In this document: piece after piece, positions 27,085-34,705 of the stretch
How the letters are laid out: each line of letters opens with the position of its first letter
Position numbering within the stretch: position 1 is the stretch's first letter
Assembly: GCA_003225055.1 (NCBI GenBank)
Contig: QIAU01000155.1
Span: forward strand, 2,419-51,857
Direction: 5' to 3'
DNA length: 49,439 nt
Source: Acidobacteriota bacterium
GTDB lineage: Bacteria > Acidobacteriota > Terriglobia > Terriglobales > Acidobacteriaceae
The notes under the pieces: generated by a model
What the model was told of the DNA's origin: nothing
The model's database searches: none
What the model saw: only the letters and a program-made list of their open reading frames with translations
Translations under genes and position numbers: made by a program

Positions 27085-27693
27085 TCACAGGCCTGCCGGA
27101 AAAATGGCGGCGGCGTGTCTGCAACCACCCAGCCGAGCAAGACAGGAGAGTCCTATTGAATAAGCACGTTGCCGCTCATCGGCGGTAGCTGACCGCCCCA
27201 GGTTAACTTTCAGAACATGTGGCATACCGTCTGCATCTACTTTTAGTTTTTGAATCTCGAGGCCGTGTGGATCAAGATGATCGACCAGAAGATAGGCGAA
27301 GTCAGCACCGGTCCTGTTTAGGATCGCGTAGTTTATCTGTCTCTCAATCACATATCCATCCTTCACTCCGACGGTCGCCACAAACTCTACGGCTGACACA
27401 CCTGGGATGTAGCTCAAGGGCTTGTTATCAATTACGAACGTAAAGGTACACGCCTGAGCAGAGCAATCCCCTCTTGTCGGTCCGCCGCTCGTCGGCTTTC
27501 CACCATATTCTTCGGCAAGCTCTCGTGCTGCATTGAATGAGGACGTACCCATCTTCAACCCAACCATTCTGCGCACTAGGAGCTCTGCATCTCTACGCTT
27601 ATTCGACACCGAATCCACAGCAACTCCAAAGCCGAAGAACACGATAATGAACATGACAGCGAACAACTGCTGAAATAATGATGTTCTCAACAT
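27085..27693 (-). CDS. Hypothetical protein with N-terminal membrane anchor
   Basis: A 202-residue protein. Residues about 8-27 form a TM helix (LFAVMFIIVFFGFGVAVDSV) followed by a basic segment (NKRRDAELLVRR). The rest is a soluble extracytoplasmic domain with a likely disulfide pair (RGDCSAQACTF) and a second Cys pair at the end (IGLSCLARLGGCRH). The C-terminal IGLSCLxRLGGC block recurs in acidobacterial proteins of unknown function to my recollection. Start ATG 27693. No functional assignment. Confidence 0.6.
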   Translation of the reverse strand: MLRTSLFQQLFAVMFIIVFFGFGVAVDSVSNKRRDAELLVRRMVGLKMGTSSFNAARELAEEYGGKPTSGGPTRGDCSAQACTFTFVIDNKPLSYIPGVSAVEFVATVGVKDGYVIERQINYAILNRTGADFAYLLVDHLDPHGLEIQKLKVDADGMPHVLKVNLGRSATADERQRAYSIGLSCLARLGGCRHAAAIFPAGL

Positions 27694-27696
27694 TTC

Positions 27697-27942
27697 CTAC
27701 CTAACACCCGGTTTCAAAATTGGCGTCGCCAGCGCTGATTTTGCAGCATTCTGTGCGCGACTCGGGTTGTCTTCCGAAGGCTCAGCCACGCAGTCCAGCC
27801 TAACGCCCAAAGCCCCCCTGCCCAGGGAATTGCCTATCCCCATTGCTGGAGGTGTCCGGTCATAACGGCCGACTGGAATGCAACGACCGTCAGAGTAGTT
27901 AGAGTTGTTGCTATTTAGGAGGAAAATGGGGCGCATGATCAC
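27697..27942 (-). CDS. Short hypothetical reading frame
   Basis: An 81-codon frame on the minus strand ending 3 nt before the start of the anchored protein at 27693. It contains NYSDGRCIPVGRYDRTPPAM and GIGNSLGRGALGV but no signal, TM or domain. It could be a real small upstream gene or the end of a decayed one. Confidence 0.25.
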   Translation of the reverse strand: MIMRPIFLLNSNNSNYSDGRCIPVGRYDRTPPAMGIGNSLGRGALGVRLDCVAEPSEDNPSRAQNAAKSALATPILKPGVR

Positions 27943-28061
27943 CAGGCTGGGCCTCCCGGCTGCATCATTCTAGCCGACCACCCTATTCTTTTGGATAACC
28001 CTCGCGCATTTTCAACCACTTCCCGGATGACCGCTAGCGATTTTGCTGTATTGAAAAAGTC

Positions 28062-28552
28062 GTGCACGATCCTAAACGGAGCGCAAATTTACAAATTGCT
28101 AGATACGGAGATGCGGGCCGCGGCCTGACCGCTCGGGCACCTAATGGAGCAAATACGAGTCGAACACCAAACGCTACGCAACTTGCGGCAAATATGGACC
28201 GAATCTACCGGGACTGGGACAAGGCCCTGTCGGAGAACGACGCGGAGGGCTTGCTGAAATTGTATGCAGAGAACCCAATAATCGAGAGCCCACTCATACC
28301 CCACCTGTTGGGTAAAGAGGAAGTTGTGTGCTGCGGGTACAAGGAAATGCGGCCATTCTTTGAAGCAGTGGCAAAGTGGCAAAACGAAAGCCTCCACTTC
28401 GTAAGTATTTCCGAACTGGCTATCTAAGCGATGGGAACGAGAAGGTGATGTTTGCGTATCCGCGCGCCGCTCCGAACGGGGAACAAATGGATTTCGTCCG
28501 AAGTCATGGAACTCACGATGCCGGCCCGATTCAATACCGCAAGGTCCATTAG
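28062..28552 (+). pseudogene. NTF2/SnoaL-like protein, frameshifted
   Basis: The frame with ATG 28194 encodes MDRIYRDWDKALSENDAEGL, LKLYAENPIIESPLIPHLLG and YKEMRPFFEAVAK, the alpha-plus-beta N-terminal half of an NTF2-like (SnoaL/ketosteroid-isomerase fold) protein. After a shift at about 28390-28420 another frame gives VMFAYPRAAPNGEQMDFV and DAGPIQYRKVH before TAG at 28550, the expected C-terminal strands. Such proteins are often small hydrolases, isomerases or polyketide cyclases, or ligand carriers; no specific role is indicated. The start could be further upstream in the same frame (from 28062). Confidence 0.65.
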
Positions 28553-28595
28553 GGACCTGTTCTTTCTTAACGAATCCGTCGGATGGATGAGTACC

Positions 28596-28893
28596 TGGCC
28601 TCTACAATAACAACGGGCCGCATCTCTATCGGACAATCGATAGCGGGAAAACTTGGACTATCCACCCCGATAAAACGATGCAGGGTACTGGAAAGTGGTG
28701 ATCCGTGGTTCGGTTTCTCAACGCGAAGATCGGCTTTGCGTTCAGCCGCGACGATAAACTGGAGCCCATCAACGAGCCCGGCGTTGCGAATCCCCAGACC
28801 GGCCTTGTCGATTCGGGACGACTGCATTATTCCGATGAGCCGATGATGGTGGTGAACACTGGCAACCCACACCTTTGGTGGGTTATTTGGTAG
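28596..28893 (+). pseudogene. BNR/YCF48-like beta-propeller remnant
   Basis: One frame reads HLYRTIDSGKTWTIHP up to GTGKW and a stop at about 28725, and a shifted frame continues VRFLNAKIGFAFSRDDKL. LYRTxDxGKTWT and (V/Q)FLNxxxGFAF are hallmarks of BNR/sialidase-like repeats of YCF48/HCF136-type propeller proteins. Only about one repeat remains, so this is a fragment. Confidence 0.5.
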
Positions 28894-28983
28894 GGAGTAC
28901 GGTTGGGGAACCGGACTGGGCGATTCGATTTCCATGAACCAGGGCAGGAACAGATTGACAGATTCGTGGTTGGAAGGATCCCT

Positions 28984-30330
28984 GTGACATTGCATTCAAG
29001 TCTTGAGACTCGCGCGATCCCTGCGACCACGGCCCTTGTTCGCAAAGCAAAGATCTGGGCAGTCGTGCGCGTGTCCAGCGGAAACTTCCTGGAAATGTAT
29101 GACTTCATGGTGTTCGGTTATTACGCTACGGACATCGGGAAGGCGTTTTTTCCAAGCGGTACTCCCTATGTATCGCTGATTCTGTCTCTCATGACGTTTG
29201 GTGCGGGCTTTCTCATGCGACCGTTTGGCGCAATCGTTCTGGGAGCTTATACCGACCGCTATGGACGGCGTGCCGGTCTGATTCTCACCTTGACGCTGAT
29301 GTCGATCGGCATTATCACCATAGCCTGCACACCGGGATACGCCAGCATCGGGCTGCTGGCTCCGCTGCTGGTGCTGCTCGGCCGACTGCTGCAGGGTTTT
29401 TCCGCGGGCATGGAACTGGGTGGTGTCTCAGTTTATTTGTCCGAGATCGCCACCCCTGGGCACAAAGGTTTTTACGTCAGCTGGCAGTCTGCCAGCCAGC
29501 AGGTGGCCGTGATGTTCGCGGCGCTGCTCGGAGTCGCCCTGAGTTCGGTCCTGTCACCTCTGAAGATGACGCTTTGGGGATGGCGTATCCCGCTCCTGTT
29601 GGGGTGTGCCATTGTTCCGGTTCTATTCGTTCTGCGATATTCGCTCCAAGAGACCGACGAGTTCACCGCCCGCAAATATAAGCCGAGCACATCAGAAATC
29701 CTTCGTTCGCTCAATTCCAAGCGGGGAGTCGTGCTTGTCGGGATGATGATGGTGACCATGACTACTGTCTCCTTTTACATGATCACCGCTTACACGCCGA
29801 CTTTTGGCGAATCAGTGCTTCATCTGGCGTCGGTTCACAGTCTGGTGGTCACCTTATGTGTGGGAGCCTCCAATTTGTTCTGGCTTCCGGTAATGGGTTC
29901 GCTGTCCGATCGGGTAGGTCGTCGGCCTCTGCTCGTCGCGTGCACGTGTCTCATGCTGATGACTGCGTATCCCGTCATGGTCTGGCTGGTGCACGAGCCT
30001 TCATTTACGCGGTTACTTATTGTCGAACTCTGGCTCTCGTTTCTCTATGGCAGCTACAACGGCGCGATGGTTGTCTTTCTGACGGAGATCATGCCCGTGA
30101 GCGTGCGGACCTCTGGTTTCGCGCTCGCCTATAGTCTTGCCACCGCGATCTTCGGCGGATTTACCCCAGCAATCAGCACTTATCTGATTCACATTACCGG
30201 CAATCGAGCTGTGCCCGGGTTGTGGCTGTCGGCGGCGGCAGCCTGCGGTCTGCTGGCGGGAATGATCGGTAAACCAGATTCCGAGTCAAATGTGGCAATG
30301 TTGTGCGCGGATTCCGGCGTGGCAGGATGA
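28984..30330 (+). CDS. MFS transporter, metabolite:H+ symporter (MHS) family
   Basis: A 448-residue permease with 12 hydrophobic helices. SGNFLEMYDFMVFGYYATDI in TM1 and the loop 2-3 signature AYTDRYGRRAG (G-x3-D-R-x-G-R-R type), repeated at loop 8-9 as GSLSDRVGRRPLL, and RLLQGFSAGMELGGVSVYLS place it in the MHS group with citrate and tricarballylate carriers. It probably imports a di- or tricarboxylate with protons; the exact substrate is unknown. Start GTG 28984 is chosen because GGAAGG lies 6 nt upstream; an earlier TTG (28903) is in frame without a site. Its stop overlaps the start of the receptor remnant at 30327, a hint that both once formed an operon. Confidence 0.85.
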   Translation: MTLHSSLETRAIPATTALVRKAKIWAVVRVSSGNFLEMYDFMVFGYYATDIGKAFFPSGTPYVSLILSLMTFGAGFLMRPFGAIVLGAYTDRYGRRAGLILTLTLMSIGIITIACTPGYASIGLLAPLLVLLGRLLQGFSAGMELGGVSVYLSEIATPGHKGFYVSWQSASQQVAVMFAALLGVALSSVLSPLKMTLWGWRIPLLLGCAIVPVLFVLRYSLQETDEFTARKYKPSTSEILRSLNSKRGVVLVGMMMVTMTTVSFYMITAYTPTFGESVLHLASVHSLVVTLCVGASNLFWLPVMGSLSDRVGRRPLLVACTCLMLMTAYPVMVWLVHEPSFTRLLIVELWLSFLYGSYNGAMVVFLTEIMPVSVRTSGFALAYSLATAIFGGFTPAISTYLIHITGNRAVPGLWLSAAAACGLLAGMIGKPDSESNVAMLCADSGVAG

Positions 30331-31040
30331 ATGAACTTTTAACCTACTTTCATGGTGCCTCCATGGTCGAGTTCTATGCTGCTGGCACTTACAGTAGGCA
30401 AAGGATCTCGGGAGCGGCACATACGCGTCGCCCAGAACATTGCCGGTTCTTCACTAGCCTGGTTCTGATCTGGATACTTGCTTGTATCTCAGGGTGGGCC
30501 CAGAGCAGCGGCGGAATCCAAGGCACGGTCGCAAACGCATCCGGCGCACCGCTTCCGAATGTCAGAGTGTCAGTCAGGAGCGTGCCGACGGGCGAGACTC
30601 GAACCGTTCTGACGCACCAGCAGGGGATTTTCAGCGCTCTCGGACTTTCGCCTGGTGGCTCTAAGTTGACGGCATCGCTGCCCGGCTTTTTTCTGCTTAC
30701 GGCGACGGCAAGCGTGGAAGCTGGTGTGACGCGTACTGTAAACGTTGTTCTGCAGCGGGAAGACCTGGGCAACAAAACGCGCTCCACCATTTCGGATGCG
30801 GGCACAGGCACCTCCTCAACTGGCGGATCGGTAAATTCGAAAACTGTCCGCGACCTGCCGAGCAATGGCCGTGACTGGACACAAGCGGCGACCGCTGGAG
30901 GCAGGCGTAGAGGCGGTCCGCACTCAACCAAACGCCTCCAACACCAACTCTGGGCGTGGCCAGCGTGGCTTCGGAGCGCAGATCAGCATCTCCGGTGGAC
31001 GTCCGCAACAGAATAACTACATCGACATCGACCGAGACCA
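30327..31040 (+). pseudogene. TonB-dependent receptor, N-terminal remnant
   Basis: A start overlapping the transporter stop leads to a signal sequence (SLVLIWILACISGWAQ), a carboxypeptidase-regulatory-like domain (GGIQGTVANASGAPLPNVRV, TVLTHQQGIFSALGLSPGG) and the beginning of the plug (TVRDLPSNGRDWTQAAT). After a one-base shift at about 30890 the plug continues in another frame (LEAGVEAVRTQPNASNT, GFGAQISISGGRPQQNNYI). All sequence after about 31025, including the entire beta-barrel, is missing and replaced by the zinc-ribbon gene. A dead receptor of the same class as 8789-11536. Confidence 0.8.
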
Positions 31041-31128
31041 TGTAGTGTCAGCGCGTCCTAGGCTAGACGACTACAATGACAGCGGCCGTAACCGAAAACG
31101 GATGGCCCCGCGTGGAGATCTGGGAAAA

Positions 31129-31503
31129 ATGCCCTCGGGCGACTCTCAGCGAACTTGGTTTCCAGAAATGGTCGCACGCTTGCGGGTGGAATGGCGCGAG
31201 GGAATGTCGATTCCGGTCCTCATCGGCCTGCGGGACGAACTCAACGAAACGCTCCACCGGATTCGGGCTGGCCGGAACATCCAGACACCGATTATCACTT
31301 GCCCCAGGTGCGGGATCGCGGGGCATGCGGCGGAACCGCGTGTCAGCGTGCGCGCCTTGATCCTGGCGTTGGCGCGGTTCCAAATCGCGTCGAAGGATCA
31401 AACCCGCGCCCTGGAAAAGGAATGGGCAGCCTACCGCAAGCAACACCGGCTGGACATCGAAGGAAGAGCCTTAGTAGAGGTCCCGCAAAGCTGCCCACAT
31501 TGA
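31129..31503 (+). CDS. Zinc-ribbon-containing hypothetical protein
   Basis: A 124-residue protein with CPRCGIAGHAAEP in the middle, half of a zinc ribbon, and a second CPH near the C-terminus (VPQSCPH) that may complete it. The rest is helical and charged (ERWLRVEWREG-type helix written here as MVARLRVEWREGMSIPVLIG; LARFQIASKDQTRALEKEW). Start ATG 31129 is tentative; the reading frame is open upstream into the receptor remnant, so an ORF finder would produce a false fusion from 30865. No partner or function is indicated; nucleic-acid or protein binding is possible. Confidence 0.5.
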   Translation: MPSGDSQRTWFPEMVARLRVEWREGMSIPVLIGLRDELNETLHRIRAGRNIQTPIITCPRCGIAGHAAEPRVSVRALILALARFQIASKDQTRALEKEWAAYRKQHRLDIEGRALVEVPQSCPH

Positions 31504-32325
31504 AGATCGCAACCCGTCTGCGTTCGCGCCTTGCCGTCGGATGAGGTCATGCCTGTTAGGTGTGCTGCGCCCTGCCCATAACTTCCGGCTTGCTCGCGAT
31601 ACAAGTGTAGTTTCGAGCGCCGCGGTTTTAAACCGCAACGTGGGGTTCACGTCGGAAAGAGGTCGAGCGCGGGCAGACCAAGTTCACGTCGAATATCGAA
31701 TCGGCCAGTGCCGGTAAACCCGTCCTAATGATCATCGCTCTTCTTGAGATACTCTTTCGCTGCCTGAAACTCTCGACGCTTCGTTCCAGGATCTGCGACC
31801 GTGACGAGCCTCGCCATCTATCCCGACCAGAAGGTGGTAATCGCCTGGCTCCAGAACAGCGGTGATTGTCGCGACTGGCCTATGTTCAAGGTTGCTGCTC
31901 CCTTCCTTCTTGAACAAAACGAACCTCAATCCAAACCAAAGCGAACTAAAAATATCAGCAGCGCGCGTTGGACGTGACGATTTTGGGTGAGCGGTCGGCA
32001 ATGCGGAAGTGATCGGGGAGGCCTTCGGCGCTTCATCATATGCCCCAGAAATGTCTTCGGGGAAATAGCTCCTTATCGCCAAGGAGCGAGTGATGTGCTC
32101 GCACTCGCGCCCGCGCCTCCCGCGACCCTTGACGGCGCCAACCCGCCCTTTCAGTCTTACTCGCGGGCAAAGTGGCCGGGAGCCTCCCGGCCGGCCTGCG
32201 CCACTTCGGACCTGGGATAACTTCCGGATCGCTAAATTCGCCCACAATCGGCCGTAGTCGGTAAGCCGGATCGTTCAGGCTGCTGTTGGGCGCTGTTCTG
32301 CCTTTGTCTTGCAGACCCGGCAGAG
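31504..32325. other. Long intergenic region before vapBC
   Basis: About 820 nt. A 171-codon minus-strand frame (31732-32247) is compositionally patchy, with no start site or domain, and is not called. A short perfect hairpin (GGCCGGGAG and CTCCCGGCC, 32174-32192) and the first copy of a dispersed repeat (32061-32094) are present. Confidence 0.4.
32061..32094. repeat. Dispersed repeat, copy A (upstream of vapBC)
   Basis: Matches 33106-33143 with a 4-nt gap and four mismatches: both begin GGAAATAGCT, and both contain CCTT(A/G)TCGCCAAG followed by GCGAGT(G/A)AT. Copy A also forms a small hairpin (CTCCTT with AAGGAG). The two copies are about 1.05 kb apart and bracket the toxin-antitoxin pair. 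Confidence 0.7.
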
Positions 32326-32345
32326 ATGTAATACGCTCATTACAT
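32326..32345 (+). promoter_or_regulatory. Palindromic operator over the vapB start codon
   Basis: ATGTAAT (32326-32332) and ATTACAT (32339-32345) form a perfect 7-bp inverted repeat with a 6-nt spacer. The second arm contains the vapB start ATG (32344), and TAATAC (32329-32334) inside it resembles a -10 box. This is the geometry expected for autoregulation by a ribbon-helix-helix antitoxin. No Shine-Dalgarno precedes the ATG. Confidence 0.65.
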
Positions 32346-32601
32346 GAAGACTATCACCGTACGGTTGCCCGAGCCGCTGGTGGCAGATATCGAAGCGGAA
32401 TCGCGCGGCCGGAAGATTTCAAAGTCCGATGTAGTTCGTGAACGGCTGCAGCTCACACCTCGCCAGCGACGACGGCGCATGGCCTCCCTCGATACCATCG
32501 CCGATCTCATCGGCTCGGTGGATGGCTTACCGACCGACCTGAGTACGCGAAGGCGGGTTTATTTGCGAGCCATGGGCTATGGCCAGAAACGTCCTCGTTG
32601 A
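32344..32601 (+). CDS. vapB: Ribbon-helix-helix antitoxin of a VapBC-type pair
   Basis: An 85-residue protein beginning MKTITVRLPEPLVADIEAES, the beta-strand plus helix of an Arc/MetJ-type ribbon-helix-helix domain (DNA-contacting strand T-I-T-V-R-L-P), followed by a second helix (KISKSDVVRERLQL) and a basic linker leading to a short C-terminal tail that should cover the toxin. It overlaps the toxin start by 23 nt, so they are co-translated. It is expected to bind the palindrome at 32326-32345 and repress its own operon. Subtype within VapB/CopG-like antitoxins is not certain. Confidence 0.8.
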   Translation: MKTITVRLPEPLVADIEAESRGRKISKSDVVRERLQLTPRQRRRRMASLDTIADLIGSVDGLPTDLSTRRRVYLRAMGYGQKRPR

Positions 32602-32989
32602 CGCGGGGTTTGTGGTGGCCCTGCTCAGTAGCCGCGACGCTCACCACCAATGGGCCATGACCCAAGCCCCCGCATTGCCTCCGCCTTGGTCGACGTGCGA
32701 AGCGGTTCTCTCCGAAGCATTCCATCTTCTCGGAGCGCGAGGAACCCACAGTCTGGGAATGCTTCTTCGCCGCCGCGCTCTGTTCGTCGCTTTCGAGATC
32801 AGAGAAAACTTAGAACCAGTCTTAAGGCTTATCGAGAAGTACCGCGACGTTCCCATGAGCCTCGCCGATGCTTGCCTCGTGCGCCTGAGTGAAACCCTCG
32901 CCGACCCCGTCATCCTGACGACTGAAAAGGATTTCCGTATTTACCGTCGCCACAGCCGTCAAACGGTTCCTTGTGTGACGCCCGAATAA
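32579..32989 (+). CDS. vapC: PIN-domain toxin (VapC-type ribonuclease)
   Basis: A 136-residue PIN-domain protein. The acidic metal-binding residues are in place: D8 (VLVDAGFVVALL), E41/E46 (CEAVLSEAFHLL), D97 (SLADACLVRL) and D118 (VILTTEKDFRIYRR). VapC toxins are Mg2+-dependent RNases, often cutting tRNA or rRNA; target unknown here. It is encoded in an overlapping operon with the RHH antitoxin. A dispersed repeat copy occurs at each side of the pair. It looks intact and potentially active. Confidence 0.85.
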   Translation: MARNVLVDAGFVVALLSSRDAHHQWAMTQAPALPPPWSTCEAVLSEAFHLLGARGTHSLGMLLRRRALFVAFEIRENLEPVLRLIEKYRDVPMSLADACLVRLSETLADPVILTTEKDFRIYRRHSRQTVPCVTPE

Positions 32990-33105
32990 TGGCCATTTTT
33001 TTCTTCAGGATCTGCGTCTGCTTTGCGATCTAACGGGCAGAGTCCGTGACTTTTCTGAGAGCCTCGAAACGGCCTTGCCAACTTTTAGAATCGTAAATTA
33101 AATTA

Positions 33106-33143
33106 GGAAATAGCTCCTACCTTGTCGCCAAGTGGCGAGTAAT
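33106..33143. repeat. Dispersed repeat, copy B (downstream of vapBC)
   Basis: Second copy of the repeat at 32061-32094, same orientation. It contains TCGCC-AAGT-GGCGA, a 5-bp hairpin. It lies 117 nt after the vapC stop. The segment 32990-33249 has no gene. Confidence 0.7.
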
Positions 33144-33249
33144 CCTGAGTTGGTCCGATGCCGTGAGCAGATCACCAAATCTCTTGACACGCGTTTCTTC
33201 TACTATTCGGACCGGCACAACTCAGGCCGGTCGAACCGCGGCCTGTGAG

Positions 33250-33519
33250 CTACCACGGACGGCGAACCTCATCAATCTCGTAGTCCTCACTGGGAAATGC
33301 CTCGCCGGTAATGCAGGTGAAACACGCGTATCCCGCTGAAACGGATCCGACAACCCAGATGGGTGCTCCGCATTGGCAACGCGCTCCCGTCAAGGCGTCC
33401 GAAACGCAACTGCGCAAACGTGCAAGCAACTCGCTGGGATTCTCCTCAGGGTTAGCCTTCACGTGGAGCTTGACGTACTCCCCTACTCCGATTGCAACGA
33501 AACCCATGTGTCTTCTCAT
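33250..33519 (-). CDS. Small cysteine-containing protein coupled to the UPF0158 gene
   Basis: An 89-residue protein with an N-terminal helical part (GVGEYVKLHVKANPEENPSE) and a Cys cluster (ARCQCGAPIWVVGS then YACFTCITGE: C-x-C ... C-x-x-C), which looks like a zinc site. Start ATG 33519 is chosen because it overlaps the UPF0158 stop as ATGA, a sign of translational coupling; ATG 33507 with GAGAAG upstream is an alternative. The family is unknown to me. Function may be linked to UPF0158. Confidence 0.6.
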   Translation of the reverse strand: MRRHMGFVAIGVGEYVKLHVKANPEENPSELLARLRSCVSDALTGARCQCGAPIWVVGSVSAGYACFTCITGEAFPSEDYEIDEVRRPW

Positions 33520-33993
33520 CGAGTGTGTGTCCTGCTACTTGTAGGGAGCTTGTGCTCCTCCAGCCAGTTCCGTGCGATTTCTGCCAGCGCTTCCTCACGG
33601 AACTGATACCAACTTTGCTCTATGCGCAGTCGTCGAATCGTGCTCCGAAACATCCGAAAGGCGCCAGCGCCATGAATGGCATCCAAGAACTCTTGCCGGA
33701 TCCGTTCGCTATCCTGCGCTCGGGCGAACTCATCCATAATCGACCATTCATGAATGCCGAAGCGGTTCGGCAACTCAAGGAAACGATCGCTTGCCAACAA
33801 GGCACGGACCTTTGGCATCATCCAACGCTGCCATTCTGGAACATCGTCTAGAGAATCCTCTTTCTACCAATCGCCGTTCTTCCTCTGTCACACTGATGAC
33901 TTCGCCAGTGTCCGGATCCAAGTAGGAAACGCAGTCGTCGCGCTGGATTTCCATCGCCTCGATAATTTCGCGGAGAGAAATGACAGTCGCCAC
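33516..33993 (-). pseudogene. UPF0158-family protein with one-base insertion
   Basis: The N-terminal frame (GTG 33993) reads MATVISLREIIEAMEIQRDD, CVSYLDPDTGEVISVTEEER, RLVE. After a one-base shift near 33863 the other frame gives DSLDDVPEWQRWMMPKVRAL, FLELPNRFGIHEWSIMDEFA and AIHGAGAFRMFRSTIRRL, then WYQFREEALAEIARNWLEEH, which is the complete UPF0158 family pattern. Removing one A from a run (GAAAGAG to GAAGAG) restores VEEDSL exactly, so this is either a very recent mutation or a sequencing error. Function of the family is unknown. It is followed by the Cys protein with ATGA overlap. Confidence 0.85.
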
Positions 33994-34705
33994 GCTGTTC
34001 TAAGCCTCTGTTGAGTAATCAAATCAGATAAAAAAGCCCTCTTTGGAATCGTTCGACCGCAACAAAACGCACACAGGATATCGCCTTCCGATCCTTCCTG
34101 TTTTTGTGTGCCTCGTATAATCGGCAACTTATCGATAATAGAGCACACAGAAGGGTGCAACTCCGTCTCTTCCCACCTTTAGTTTAGTTGCAGGCCGTGC
34201 GTACCTCAATGGCGAACAATGCTGAAACCTTGTCTCAGCCAGCGTGGGCTCAACTCCCGTGTAGTCGACCATCGATGAATGATCGGTTCGGCCAACAATA
34301 CGGCGTCAGCGAGGACTTATGCACAAAGAGTCGGCTTATCTAATACTTCCCACAAGCCGACTGGGCCGGAATACTTCCGGTTTCCCGTCATCCGCCCCGA
34401 ACTCTAAACACTGAGGATTCGTTTCCAACTGTCAAATAGTCAAATAGAGCCTCTTTGAGTGGCATGACAATTTAACATTACTGTCGCGGCTCCAGCCGGT
34501 AGAGAGACGGGCTCTCGTCCGAAGGTGTCCGCTTCCGGACACAGCATTCCACTGGCGGACATCCGGTGCGCTCGCGCCTCCCAGATTCAACTTGCATCGC
34601 CTTAGCGATCTGCAGTTTACAGACCTCCGCAGATGGTAGGAGAATTGCCATTTCAACGAGCAGTGACGTGTGCTTGTCTTGAAGTCACAGGGTGGAGGTC
34701 GCGCG
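33994..34705. other. Long divergent intergenic region
   Basis: About 710 nt between UPF0158 (minus) and the orphan permease (plus). It contains TATAAT at 34116-34121 (plus), an adjacent 10-bp palindrome TTATCGATAA (34129-34138), and a short direct repeat GTCAAATAGTCAAATAG (about 34431-34447). No gene is supported. Confidence 0.4.

Noticed and set aside
31732-32247. 171-codon minus-strand ORF
   Set aside because: Patchy basic composition, no start site, no domain; kept as intergenic.
32242-33250. vapBC as an integron cassette
   Set aside because: A GTTGGGC occurs at 32285, but no matching RYYYAAC / GTTRRRY pair with attC-like structure was found after vapC, and no integron integrase is present.
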